Of a stretch of 64,000 bases of DNA, positions 1 through 12,400 are shown piece by piece (within the stretch, counting starts at the first letter, position 1; every line of letters starts with the position of its first letter). The translations under genes and the position numbers were made by a program. Source of the stretch: Reticulitermes speratus (lineage: Eukaryota; Arthropoda; Insecta; Blattodea; Rhinotermitidae); NCBI GenBank assembly GCA_021186555.1, contig JAJKFL010000013.1:42037144-42101143 (forward strand), given 5' to 3'. The notes beneath the pieces were generated by a model. It saw only the letters and a program-made list of their open reading frames with translations, did not search any database and was not told the origin of the DNA.

Positions 1-457
1 CTTGTGTTTCCGCCATAGTCGAACGTTGCTTTCATTAACTCCAAAAATTGCAGCGGCTTTGCGGTTTCCATTCTCCTCTGCACACCGAATAACTTCACGT
101 TTGAACTTCGCCGTATATGAGAGTCGTTTAGATTTCAGGTGTCCCTCTTCCATAACTACGGTACACGACAAATTGGAACAAGCACCTCCCACGTTTCAAC
201 AACTAAAGCTCAGCTGGCTTCAGACGAGATTGCGCACGTCTGTTGAGAAAGGCCCCGCCTCTATCGGTATGACTCATCGGCCACAGGCGTAGCGTCGGAT
301 TTTAACGCATTGGTAACATCCAATATTATTCAATCAGTCGCCCCGTGGGCAAGGGGTGGTTGAAGGAAAGGTGCGGATTAGAATCGCGAACTAACTTTTT
401 TTTTCCGTTTAAGAAGTCGCCAAAAACTGGGTGCGCATTAGATTCGAGAATATACGG
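1..457 (-). mobile_element. Pogo/Tigger-like MITE, copy 1 (cut by window edge)
   Basis: Right part of the same element seen complete at 38002-38752 and 50794-51556. It ends in the terminal sequence read outward as CCGTATATTCTCGAATC, followed by TA at 458-459 (target duplication). Near the left edge the minus strand encodes the start of a helix-turn-helix protein (start codon near 153; residues such as KFKREVIRCAEENGNRKAAA). The left end of the element lies outside the window. Orientation is that of the encoded protein. Near-identity to the other copies over the shared part is visible directly; assignment to the pogo/Tigger group rests on TA targets, terminal inverted repeats and the HTH type. 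Confidence 0.8.
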
Positions 458-1742
458 TAATACTTGAACCAAATTCTGCAGTGACATTTCTGACTATGAC
501 CTATCTGACAGTCACATGTCTGATACTGACTTATACGACCAGAAGATCAGCCAGTTACATCCCATCAAAGTGTGTACAAGTGACATAAAAAAGATGAAGC
601 AGACAGACAACTACAAAAAAGACAAGAGTTCTGATGGTGATGAGACTCCACTCCCACATACATCTTCAGGTACTTCGGCATGACAAAACAGAGAGGTCCA
701 ACAAACACCAGGATTCATCAGTTCACTGGTGATAAAACTGGCAAAAAACAAAACATGGCACCAAACATAAATAACAACTGGACTCCGGACAGTGTTTAAT
801 GTTGTATTTTTTAGTACTTATTACTGTGTTGGTGGAGCATGCCCGTCGGTACCATCAACAGTACTTGGACACTTCAGACAATGGACTTCCTCCAGTACCT
901 GACATCACTGAATCGAGTTTCTTCCTCTGGTGATTATTATTCGAATGGGACATGACATACGAGACACCCTGAAAGATGAGGTGACTGTGACTGAACAGTT
1001 CCCAACACCAATTTATGAAAAAACAATGACACATGACAGGTTCCTACACATTCTCTGATATATCCACTTTTCAAATCATGACAATCTACTGACACCGTCC
1101 TTTATACAGTCGGATGGAAGTCCCAGTAAGATAACTAGTCAGGCCAGTAACACGAGGTCTCCTCTCAGGGTAATCTACATGGGAGGTCCCTGCAGAGTCC
1201 GCTATGCAACTCCGACGATTCACAATTCACACACTGACACATTAACACATGGTTTATTTATAACAACTTCCCCTTATTGTTGTACACTAAGTGGTGAAAA
1301 CGGCACTTTGAATAACTCTGCACTTTCTAAACGAAATTTGTTATAAATAGGGTTCGAATGTTCATGACCTAAAAAACCGAGAAATATGCATGCAAATATG
1401 CCCCAAAAATAGCTAAATATGACCTAAAGAAGGCAAAATATGACCTAATTTTTTATGAAAAACTATTTGCTAAAATTAAAAATTGTTTTATATTTCAATC
1501 ATGTTATTCATTTCCATATGCATGTACAACTATTACATTACTTGATTCCCTAGCAATTTTAATCAAAAGCCTCATTCGCTTTAAGTTGTAAATGCCTCGT
1601 TTTGGATCAGAATCAGATGCTGAGAATACGTGTTCCTATGAAAAGAAGATAAATTTAAAAGAAGAGCCTTTCATGCATATCAAATTCATTAATTACAAAT
1701 AAATAAAATAAATAAATAAACAAATTTCAAAATATTACGTAC

Positions 1743-2053
1743 TTAATAATTTTGATAACTTGAATAACATACCTGTTGTTTCTTATGTTGTCTAGTTATG
1801 GTGCGTACTGTTCGGGCGTGATGTGCACTGTGTTATGAAGGTATGTCTGCTGTCGATGCTTACATAATGGTTGGGGTGGGTGGGGTGGGGGTGATGAATC
1901 TGAACAGGGGGTTCTCCTCTACTGGATTCTGTTCCTTGATCAATATATGTTGTTGATGGTATAGCTGTATGTAGAGATTTTCTGTTATATTCATATACAT
2001 TCATACAACATAAGAAACAACAGGTATGTTATTCAAGTTATCAAAATTATTAA
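1743..2053. repeat. Perfect 48-bp inverted repeat with 215-bp spacer
   Basis: Positions 1743-1790 are the exact reverse complement of 2006-2053. The 215-bp spacer (1791-2005) is G-rich in its first half on the plus strand and holds no recognised gene. A foldback insertion, or an inverted duplication of a short segment, would both fit. It lies between the two halves of the broken piggyBac remnant. Confidence 0.9.
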
Positions 2054-2378
2054 TATGTATGAGATATGTAAGATGATAGTTTTTAATAGTTTTTAATTTC
2101 TAAATTTACTTGATTTACAGTAATACACAGAACCATGATTCTCCAAATATCCAACGACATGCGGTGATAAAGACTCTCCACCATGAATACACGAGACGAG
2201 TCCAGTGATAGTGCACGATATATCTCACATTTTTAATATTTATACATTTCAGTTTTATTATTTCAACATACGGTGCTTACAAGTGATACCGTAAATAGCA
2301 GGAGTGAAAGTGGTGAATTGCATTGCGTGTGCTGATAGAAGAACGCATGGACGTAATTTGAAAAGTACAATTCTGTGA

Positions 2379-2420
2379 CCCCTGATGATGGTTTTTTTGA
2401 AAACCGAAACATATGTAGGG
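2379..2420 (+). ncRNA. Hammerhead-ribozyme-like motif A
   Basis: Stem I CCC (2379-2381) pairs with GGG (2418-2420). The core CTGATGA is at 2382-2388, followed by one extra T (2389). Stem II GGTTTT (2390-2395) pairs with AAAACC (2400-2405) across the loop TTTG. GAA (2406-2408) follows, then the self-complementary ACATATGT (2409-2416) as stem III, and A2417 as the predicted cleavage base in GTA. Every invariant hammerhead position is present except that the extra T separates the core from stem II. Activity is not known. Confidence 0.55.
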
Positions 2421-2851
2421 GCCTTTTAGACGATTTTAAAGAAACCTTATATTGGTTTTTTTAAAAAATTTGCATTTAGTTGGTAGTGAGACATTGGTTA
2501 GTGAGAATGCAAGGTGAACCCAGAATAAAATTTGTAAACCTGATTGATTGCACTAATTTAAGCTGGCAGACCAAAAATCTACGATAAACAAAAATTTTGG
2601 GGTGTTGCCCAATGGCATTTCCCACTCCAGGAATTACGCGCTTAAAATGTGTCAAATCTCAGGTTTCACCATGGAACACCGAGCTACAAAACTCCATTCA
2701 GCATGACAGTTGATGGATGTTCCGCTCAGCCTCATTCTTTTGAATGCGTTAGCCACACTCATTGCATCTCACTCTCTCCGTGGCTATCCTTATCCTACAG
2801 CCAAAGTCCCCTTCTAATTAACTGAACCAAAAGGAATTTATCTCAATAAGG

Positions 2852-2912
2852 CCTGTTCAGGATTTGAACCTGAATCGCCGATCCTGTTCAGGGTTCGAAC
2901 CTGAACGGCTGA
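2852..2912. repeat. Two adjacent copies of a palindromic ~30-bp unit
   Basis: Two near-identical units (2852-2881 and 2883-2912) begin CCTGTTCAGG and centre on TTTGAACC or GTTCGAACC. Each is itself nearly palindromic (GTTCAGG...CCTGAA). The second contains a good match to a tRNA/SINE B box (GTTCGAACC), so a degraded SINE head is one explanation. Confidence 0.5.
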
Positions 2913-4080
2913 TGACACTACTGACAATGACCCAAAGAATGATAGCTATGTAAACTAAGACCTATTCTGAACATGCTAAACAATGCTTACTCAAAATATT
3001 ACACCCCTACCAAACATCTGGTTGTGGATGAAGTTATAATGCTTTTCAGATGAACAGTAAATTTTAAACAGTATACAACAGGGAACACTAATATTTTAGT
3101 ATAAAGATTTTATAAATTACACATTATGAGTGGATATATGTTTGACAAGGGCATGTACTTAGGGAGAACAGGACAAGTGCGACTGCAGATATGATGGTGA
3201 CTCATACAACTGTTAGACACAAGGTGGAGGACATGATTGACATGAACTGTATATGAACAATTTTGTTTTCATCACCTGAATCATTCGACAATCAACTGTT
3301 GTAGAACAGTAGACCTAAGAGGAAGGCAATGGCACAGGGCTTACTGTCACGGAACAACTGACTGAAACGAGACAACATTCTGTCTAGGACAAGAGATGAT
3401 TTGACAGCAATAGCCTGGAGAGATAAAAGAAACATACACAAACCAAAAAATATGCACCATCTACCAACAAATGGTAACTTCCATGATAAACATAGAAATG
3501 CTATAAAGCCAAAAATCACACAGGACTACAGCAAACATATGGGTTATGCTGACTTACGGGACAGGATCATAAAGAGTTATTCGACACAGCACCAGACATG
3601 AAGTGGACAAAGAAACTATTTTTTGACTTCTTAGACAAGGCAAATCCAAACAGTGTCCTTCTCTTAGTGCAGGTACAAACAAAATTACTCACAGACTTGC
3701 GACTTTTCCTCGTGCAGAACTTGATTAAAAGGGCTGTGAGTCTGCCTCACCCACCTTGACACCGGGCCAGGCTGTGTGTTTCAAACAAACACATTACACA
3801 GTTTAAAGTAAACTTTGGCAGTCATTGGCCATTTCCTTCTTCCAGACTGTATTGCTGAGCTTTTTGTGCATGAGGAATTAAAAAAAAAAAAGAGTTCAAG
3901 TCAAGTGGAAGAAGCGTCATGTGGGACAGTGCCTTGGTGAGTGTTTTGAAAACTACGGTACAAAATAGAAATTGTGATGTAACAACTGGTGATGGCACGT
4001 CTTCAGAATCAGAAAACATCTCAATAAACAGGTATGTAACAAGAAGATTACCGGTAACTTTGCTAAGTTTCATGTAGTGC

Positions 4081-6089
4081 ACTAACAGTGCATTTTAGAG
4101 ACCAGCATATGGTTTTTAGGATGATACAGGTCAAAAAGTTGCACAGTCAACTGTGTATCAGTTTCAAGTACTTCAGTACAAACTGCCTAGGTATACCAAT
4201 GATGCAAACACAAAAAAATTCTTAATTTTAATTCAATCTTCCTTCCACATGTTCATACTTTTATACTACTACAAAGGTGAACTCTACACAAACACTCATG
4301 GGTGACATCTAAAAATTACATATGCTGTGAAGTGATAACCAACTTTTCTAAATTCAATGTATACTTTACCCTAAATGCATAATGCTATAACTGTATAAAT
4401 CTGTGAACACTGTCATCTTTAGGTAACAACCATAGGGGGCTTTACAGAGTTCTCCTTGATAATGGCATATAAGCCAAACAATGTCAGAGAAAAATCAAAT
4501 TAATATAAAGTACTTTGTTGTGTTTACAACAGTGATGTACTGAGTTTCGCTATACCTAACTACTGCTACATCAAGTTTCATCAAAACCTATCACATGACT
4601 CAAAAGATATGCAAAAAGTTCATTTATACCCTTCACTTAATGAAACCTGAATTAGACAAACTAAAGCAAAATGCATACGGCTAATAGAATTTAGTGTTGG
4701 TCTGCAGCAAAGAGTTTCAACCTAACTTGACACCACTACTTATAGCCATACAGACAGATACACTACAAAACCAATACGTGCTTTTTGAAATGATTTTCAA
4801 AACACTTCTATAAACATAAGGAATCAATTATATGATCAAAACATAACTCGTTAACACCTTAATAAGCTGGTTCCTTCTTATCTTTTCGTATTACCACATG
4901 ACAACAACCAGCACTCATGCTAAAAGACAGAATTCAGAACTGCTGTGGCCTCTGAGAATCAGTGGGCAAAAGCTGCTGTACATTCCATCAAGTGTGAATA
5001 CCATGAATTAAAAATGAACAATTTTTTAACATGACAGTACATATGTGAGCTACACAGAAATGGAAACTACAGAATGAGAATATGCCTGTTTTTGGCATTT
5101 CAGAATAACAGGATCTTGCATACACTAACCTATACTTAGGCCTTCTCGTGTCTCATGTTGTTATGTACAGTATAATAAAAAGCTCAATCAAATGGCATAA
5201 TGCAACATAACAGTTCAGCACTCAAAACTCATGCTTCATCCTTGGGAAGTACACTCAGTGCAACAAAAATCAGCCTCTAATAAAGTCTAAGACAAATGAG
5301 ATCCACAGTTGGAGCCCAGGGATCCTGAACAACATATTACAGACCACAGACCTAAAAAAGAACCCTTTAAAGGGTTAACATGCTACCATCATATTGTGCC
5401 TAAGTAAGATATACAATTTAAGAAACAAAAACACTTGTAAAGAATGCCTTCTTGTAGGAGGTCTAAAATCACTGTCAAACACAGAATGTCAAAGAACAAA
5501 AAAGTAACAAAAATATGTGCTTTCCTAACACCTCTAGCCTTGCCATCACACAACATACTAACTTTTGATACAGACAGTAGATAAAATAACTGACAGCAGG
5601 TGAGTATATGTGTGAATATAACACATGGGTGGGGGCCATTAATATTAATCTGTGTTTTTCTTAAAATCAGGCAGATACAATGCTGTCTGTTTACTAGATA
5701 TCTACTTTAATACTTTAATGGAGAAAAGACAGAGAAAAGGTACATATAGACAAATAGAAGGAAATTCCAAATGATTTGAATTATAAAGCCTGCTGTATGC
5801 TTACATCACTTCTGTCTTGCAGGAAATTTTTAAGTTTCATTTTTGATGCACAGAATACCAGGAATTTCATCGCAGAGACCAGATATCTGGAGACAGTCGC
5901 AGAGACCAGATATCTGAAGACAGATTTTCCTCAGTTTTCCAAACAAACGCTAGGATAATACCTCAAAACAAACCATGGCCACTTCACAACATTTCAAATT
6001 CATGGTTCACCATGACTGCTCCATTTGATGCTTACAAACTATGCCATTAAAAGTACGTAAAAAAACAGCTCAGCCTAAAATTCACATAC
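4081..6089. other. No gene recognised
   Basis: AT-rich sequence without a credible exon, tRNA or intact element. If the minus-strand ZAD gene continues to the left, this is part of one of its introns. A 22-bp direct repeat containing GCAGAGACCAGATATCTG occurs at about 5873-5915. Short open frames here show no family features. Confidence 0.5.
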
Positions 6090-6424
6090 CCCATATCACG
6101 ATCATATGTAGTGCTGTCCGAGTCTGCTACCGGTGGCTCTTCTGCTTCATAGCTATTGACCAGATCAGAGTTAACAAACACTGTTTCTGCAAGAAGATCT
6201 GATGCAGGAGGAGTGGCCTGTGTTATTGCAAACATTTGCTGCAAATTGTTGGCATGCACTTGTGTACATGTTGATGGTGCTGTTACTGGTGACAATGGTG
6301 GCAGTTCTGATGATAACTCATCTTGAATTTCGTGTCTGAATTGTGGTGACAGTGGTGGTGGTGCTGATGATGGCCCACCTTCTTCTTCTTGCTCAATTTG
6401 TTCTTCCTTGATCTGCTCATTTTG
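6090..6424 (-). CDS. ZAD protein, exon 3 (acidic/Pro-rich linker)
   Basis: The acceptor reads TTGTATTCACAG just before 6424, and the donor is GTATGT from 6089. The exon enters in phase 0 and leaves in phase 2. It encodes [17 protein letters not shown], then a Pro/Ser-rich stretch with the repeated pattern [10 protein letters not shown] and [10 protein letters not shown], and ends near [12 protein letters not shown]. There is no domain; low complexity and negative charge fit the linker that joins ZAD and zinc fingers in this family. Confidence 0.75.
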
Positions 6425-9400
6425 CTGTGAATACAAAAGAACAGTAGAGCAATAACTAAACAGAATAGTAACTTTTTCCTGTGTACCACAGCAGAACGTA
6501 CCTTTTAACATTATGTTGCTGAATTTGTTTTATTTAGGCTTCATACACCGAACAATATACAAAATCACAACAGAAAGGATATTACTGTAATAATAAACCC
6601 AATTTACTAGAGAAATATAAAAGTACATAAAAACACAAGCTAATGTCACTAGCAACTACAGACATAGTGAATGATATGTCAAAATGTTGTACAAGAAAAC
6701 GCAACATATCAGTGGCCAATCTGATGTTGCCAATTCAGACAGTGGCCTTACTGATGGAGAATAAAACTAACCCTCCTATAATTATCCAAATGCAAACTGG
6801 ATGGGCGTATGTGGTTATGATCAACATGTTAATCATACAAAGACAACAGCTCAATACTCCTACATTATGTGGGGGTTCAACAACAGAATCAAACATTATG
6901 TTTTTGTATTTTTAAAGCTGATGATGAAGGCAAGCAGGCGTGAAAGTGACAGAGCCAGAGAGACAGAATACCTTCTGTTCTAAAGACTGGACCGGAGAAA
7001 TTAGGCAAAATACCCAAGATACTAAACCCTGCTCATAATAGGAAGGAATCTGAGCATTTTTATGTTTTGCACTGATATACAGGTACTTCTAAGTACAGAA
7101 TACTGGCCAGATTACAGCCCACACAGGTCAGAACTTCATGGCACATGCATACATTACAGTGCCTCTGTGCAGTACACAATTTCAATTGTTTTTGTTACTC
7201 CAGTAATACATTCACGCATTTTACATATAGTCTTCCTAATAATGAAGTTTTATTCCTTCCCATTTGTGACAAAACATTAGCAGAGGATGCAAGAGAATTA
7301 AGTAAACTGACAACAATACACACTAGAAAGGCAATTTTTCTTACAATCTTGCTTTTTCCTAACCAGTTGTGTGGTAATAGTTTCCACTTATTAGTCATAA
7401 TTTACACTGGTTTATGATCTATTTGCAGGTTAAAAGAAATGTTCTGTTAAAGAATGTTTCTGTGTAATAAAGGTTCCACTTCAGACAGCTTATACAACAG
7501 CAGCCAAATCATAAAATTTTAGTAACTGCAAACTGTTTTGTACACAAAAATCCACTGTAACTCCCAAGCAGCAATTACTAATATTTTTAAATACATCACA
7601 GGCAAAATTCTTAGGAAATCAAATCTGTACTAAACATTCTGTCAGACAGGTTCACTGACCAACGGAAGGACAGAAACGAATTCACCTTTGTTCAAATGTA
7701 ATAAAAGAGTAACAATGACAGGCACTGCAGGTATAACATAACATAGCGGCACATTCGCATAACCGTTGTTACTGTGGAAAGGAAAGTAAGTATTAAATAT
7801 TATGAGTGTGTGTCTGTAGCCTTAGTTATTCAGCATCCAATGTGCATGCGCCATATTATATTGTTATCTGTGGCTGTCTGGATTTATCATATTTTTCCAC
7901 ATTATCTCATAAACAGCACGATCTTTGGAAAAAAAGTTATTGAACATAAAATGTGTGTTTTGATCTTCTCTACAACCTTTGTCTGAAATATTTCTCATTC
8001 TAAGAAGAAATAAGCGAGATACTATCAAAAATGTGCCTAGGTCTTCATGTAAAGTACCCGTTATTCTTGACAGATTTTAATGGAACTTGAATTTTCTTGA
8101 CAGATATTGGAAAAATACTCAAATATTCATGAAAATCCATCCAATGGGAGCCAAGTTGTTCCATGCAGATGGACGGACAGACAGGCAGACAGACATGACA
8201 AAGCTGAAAGTCGCTTTTCACAATTTTGCAAACAAGCCTAACAAGCAAATAAATGATCACTCTGTTCAAATGTAACCTACATAATTAAAATTAGGTGCTT
8301 TTCTATAGCAGTCCAAATGACGACACATTTAATATTATACACCTTCCATGCAATAGATATACAGTGTGTCCACAAAGTCCCTTCGGGGTTTTGAAAAATT
8401 GTGGCGCGCAAACAAATTGAGCTAGCCACATGCGGTTTGCAGCAGATTACAGTGAAACTCTGGAAGTTTTTTACTGACCTCAGTAGACCTTGATGTGGGC
8501 TCCGTTGGTAGCACGGAGAACGTCCAGACGATATTCGAGCTCTTGCCATGTTCTGTGGAGCATGTCCGCTGGAATAGCCGAGATCGCATTCCTGATAAGG
8601 GTCTTCAGGTCATCAAGTCCATTAACTGGTTTTCGGAACAGAATGCTCTTGACATAACCCCACAGAAAAAAATCCAGTGGTGTTATGTCTGGTGAACGTG
8701 GAGGCCAAGGCATTGGACCGTCTCTGCCGACCCATCTCCCTCGAAATGTCCTGTCTAGGTACACGCGTACCTGCATACTCCAATGAGGTGGAGCACCATC
8801 TTGTTGGCGGCAAAAAAAACTTCCAGAGTTTCACTGTAATCTGCTGTAAACTGCATGTGGCTAGCTCAATTTGTTTGCGTGCCACAATTTTTCAAAACCC
8901 CGAAGGGACTTTGTGGACACACTGTACTTAAGAATATATTTATTTCCAATTAATTACACATTTGTTGGTACACACATATCTTATTACTCCTCTGACATGT
9001 TTAAGCTAATAATGACAGCTATCCTCAGAGAGATTGTTTACACAAAGGAGCATATGATGCTAAAACATATCGTAGTCGACTGTGCTTTGTGATACATTAT
9101 TAAATTAAATAGGCCTAGTTAAAATTTCAATATTTAGTATTAAACAATTACTAAAATTAGGTTAAAACTGTACAATATTTGTATTAGTTCTATATATAGT
9201 TCTTTGCATCCTAACATCTAAGAGCAAATAAGTCTTGTTGACCCTAGTTGGATCATAAATCCAGTATATCACAAATAATGTATACTTGACAATACGAACA
9301 CTCTGTACAGATTATTGCATATGAACGCTCTCCACAACAGAATACATTAATCACATGCAATGACACTTTGACACTTCTCCATGAGACACAGAACACACCT

Positions 9401-12400
9401 GGGTGAATCTCATGCTGCAGTGTCTCTATGTAGAAAGGATAACAACAATCCACAGACTGACCTTACGTTACCAAGCTCTGCTGTCCCTACGCTTGGACCA
9501 GACGTTAAAGATATGCTCTGTATATTAGTCAACAGAAAAATAATTTCTGCTACCCTCTCTAAATAGGTGAATAAATTTAAAGCAAAATGTTCTTCAGAGG
9601 GTGTGCTAATTCTTTTTATTACATCAACTTCTATAATTTACTCAGGGTATCCTTTAAGAGGGTATAAACATCCTTGAAAGCACTCTTAACAGATAAGCTA
9701 TAGGTGGTCAATTATAGTTATTCCTGCTCAAAAATGTGATTATAGACCTATTAATCCAGTACTTGCAAACTGTGGGCTGTACAAAACAAAAAAAAAGAAA
9801 GAAAGAAAAAAACAACAACAACTACTACTACTACTACTACAGATGACCATGGATTTGGCCATCTGCAATCAAAGAAATGAAACACATGCAACAAAATAGA
9901 AAGCAAGGACTACTGAAGTTATATTATCTCTTCTGTTATCTTAGTGGCTCTGCAAGTATGTGCTGCAAACTAACTGGTGGCTCCCATGACACCTGTGTCT
10001 TCAAGTAAGAGTCTGTCTTCACGCACAATTCCCGGAAATGATGGAAGTCCTCAAGTTTATATGCACACCGATGGCAAATGAGTTTACTCCATGGATCTCT
10101 CTCATCAACCTGAAATGAAATAATAATAATAATAATAATAATATTGCAACTAGGTAAAGGTTAATAAACACTTATTAACCAACAGTTGCATTATAAAGTA
10201 CATTGTCACTTAAAATCACTTGAAATACCCTACATATGTTTCGGTCGTCGAGCGACCATCAGCAGGGGCTTTCACTTTTCATTGCTGGTTCGTTGATGTA
10301 CACTGGGGGGTTCCTTATATATTATTATTATACAACAACATTTATATGCTTTATATCTCGGGGTACATAATAATACCTGCGGTATAATAAATTATACAGT
10401 ATAACCACAGTCTAATTTATTCAATATTACGACATGCAGTTGACACATCAGTGTGAAAGGAGGTTTGGTTCACACTGGGCACTTGGTCTCTAGCTGAACC
10501 AACAAAGTTGTCAAGAAATAAAAGAAGAAATAAAGTTAAAAACCTTTCCTGGGGGTAAAGCAGCTTGGGCGTCGCATTGACCACCCACCCCCATCTAGTG
10601 CCAAGGTTAAAGAAAGAGTAGAGTTACACCTCTACTCCCAGTCTGAGCCTTCATTGCGTGTTCTAGGGTGAACTTTACCTTTTACAGTTAAAAAATCAAA
10701 ACTGTACTATCTAATCTAACATCATTTTTGGAAGCTACATTTATTCTGCATTGTATGAAATTACTTTTCTGTCATGGCTTGCTTGTGTTAACAGCATATA
10801 CCACACCAACATACATTGATATTAAGAACAGATTGCATTTTGCTTCTGACATCTTACAGAACCATCACAATCAGCATTATGGTAATGTTCTACATTTCAT
10901 TTGAAACAACCAGGATGGACTGAATGTATCAGCAGAGGCAGGAAAGTAGTAAAACTATAACAGGTAATCTAATTCTCTTGCTCTTGGAGTTTAATGCTTA
11001 CCTCCAGTTCTCCTATTAGTCTTAGTTAGTTTATTATTTGCTGATGCACTGGTCTTGTGTGCTTAGAGATAGTCCTTTCTCAGGCTCCCATAGAACAGAG
11101 TTCCTTCTTTGAAACCCTACAGCTGTGTTTATCAGTTTCCACATGCAGTTACATAAAATTTCAAAACACTAAGTAAATGATTTTCATACATACATACATA
11201 CATATATACATTCCATGGATCCATAATTTTGTCACAAGACAAGAGGATGTGGAATAAGACATAACATACAAAATCATACAAAAATGTACATTGCAAAATG
11301 CTTTAAACATTCTATGTGCAGTCTTAGACGTCAGTATTATAGGTTAACAGTACTCATAAGAAATTCATCTACAGAGTAAAAGGAGTGTGCATTTAAGTAT
11401 CTTCTAAGTGCTGCTTTAAATTGTGCTTTTCATTCTTAAGATTTCTGATATTACATGGTAAGCTATTGAAGATCCTGATACTAGAATAGACTGTACTTTT
11501 CTGAAACATGATAGGTTGGCAATTGGTCTATGAAGATGGTGCTTATTCCTTGTATTAATACTGTGTATTGATGAATTTGTTTGAAAGTTTTCTTGATTAT
11601 TAAAGAGGAAGTTCATTAATGAAGATATATATTGGCACGGAACAGGCAAAATCTCTTGTTTTTTAAATACACTTCTGCATGGAGTTCTAGGATGTGCACC
11701 AACCATAATTCTGATGATTTTCTTTTGTAATGTAAATATCTTCCTGCTGTTGGTCGAATTTCCCCAAAAAATTATTCTGTACTGTACAATAGAGTGACAA
11801 TATGCGAAATAAATTGACTTGAGAGTGTTAATGTTGCTGATGTGGAACATTGACCTAACTGCATAACATGCTCCACTTAATTTAGGTATCATTTGATCAG
11901 TATGACCTTTCCAATTTAGGTGGTTATCAGGATGTAAGACAAGAAATTTTGAATTTAGTTTTTCTTCTATGCACATATCTTTATAACCAACAGTCAATGA
12001 ACATTGTGGTGAATTATTTGTTACAAATTTAATTATATTTGTTTAATCTAGATTTAGGACTAACTTGTTTGCTGAGAACCCTTCAATCATACTGGAGAGA
12101 ACTGAGTTTGATATCGTACAAAAATCTTCAAAATTTCTGTTAGAGATTATGACACTAGTGTCATCAGCAAATAATATTGGTTCTGACAAGGAATTTATTC
12201 TCAGTGGAAGGTCACTGATATAAATTATGAACAATAAGGGCCCTAGAATGGACCCTTGGGGGACTCCATGTTTCATCGTACCCCAGTCAAGAGGAAAAAT
12301 TTTTAGTTGAATTAGGAGATCTTATTTCGAATTTTTGTTGTCTGTTTGTTAAATAGGATCTGAACCAATCTGCCGTTACTCCTTGAATGCCATAGTAATG

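Larger units (their letters stand above)
480..4080 (+). pseudogene. piggyBac-type transposase remnant (PGBD4-like), split and broken
   Basis: Plus-strand pieces with piggyBac transposase character. At about 950-1110, in shifting frames, the translation resembles the segment around RDTLKD...TPIYEKTMTHDRFLHIL. At about 3005-3060 it reads PTKHLVVDEVIMLF, the region of the first catalytic Asp. From about 3385 to 3720 it reads DLTAIAWRDKRNIHKPKNMH, then QDYSKHMGYADLRDRI (region of the third Asp), then MKWTKKLFFDFLDKANPNS. The stretch to about 4080 may hold the degraded C-terminal Cys-rich tail. Stops and frameshifts are frequent, so no functional protein is expected. The pieces between about 1160 and 2960 are separated by unrelated sequence, including an inverted repeat and a hammerhead-like motif, which suggests later insertions. 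Family assignment is by recognition of these motifs; exact ends are unknown. Confidence 0.75.

Noticed and set aside
3822..4082. Minus-strand frame as a further exon of the ZAD gene
   Set aside because: No Cys/His pattern and no fitting acceptor; the region is better explained as the end of the piggyBac remnant on the other strand.
6283..6489. His-rich minus-strand frame ([10 protein letters not shown])
   Set aside because: Shadow of ZAD exon 3 in another frame; the chosen frame has matching splice phases.
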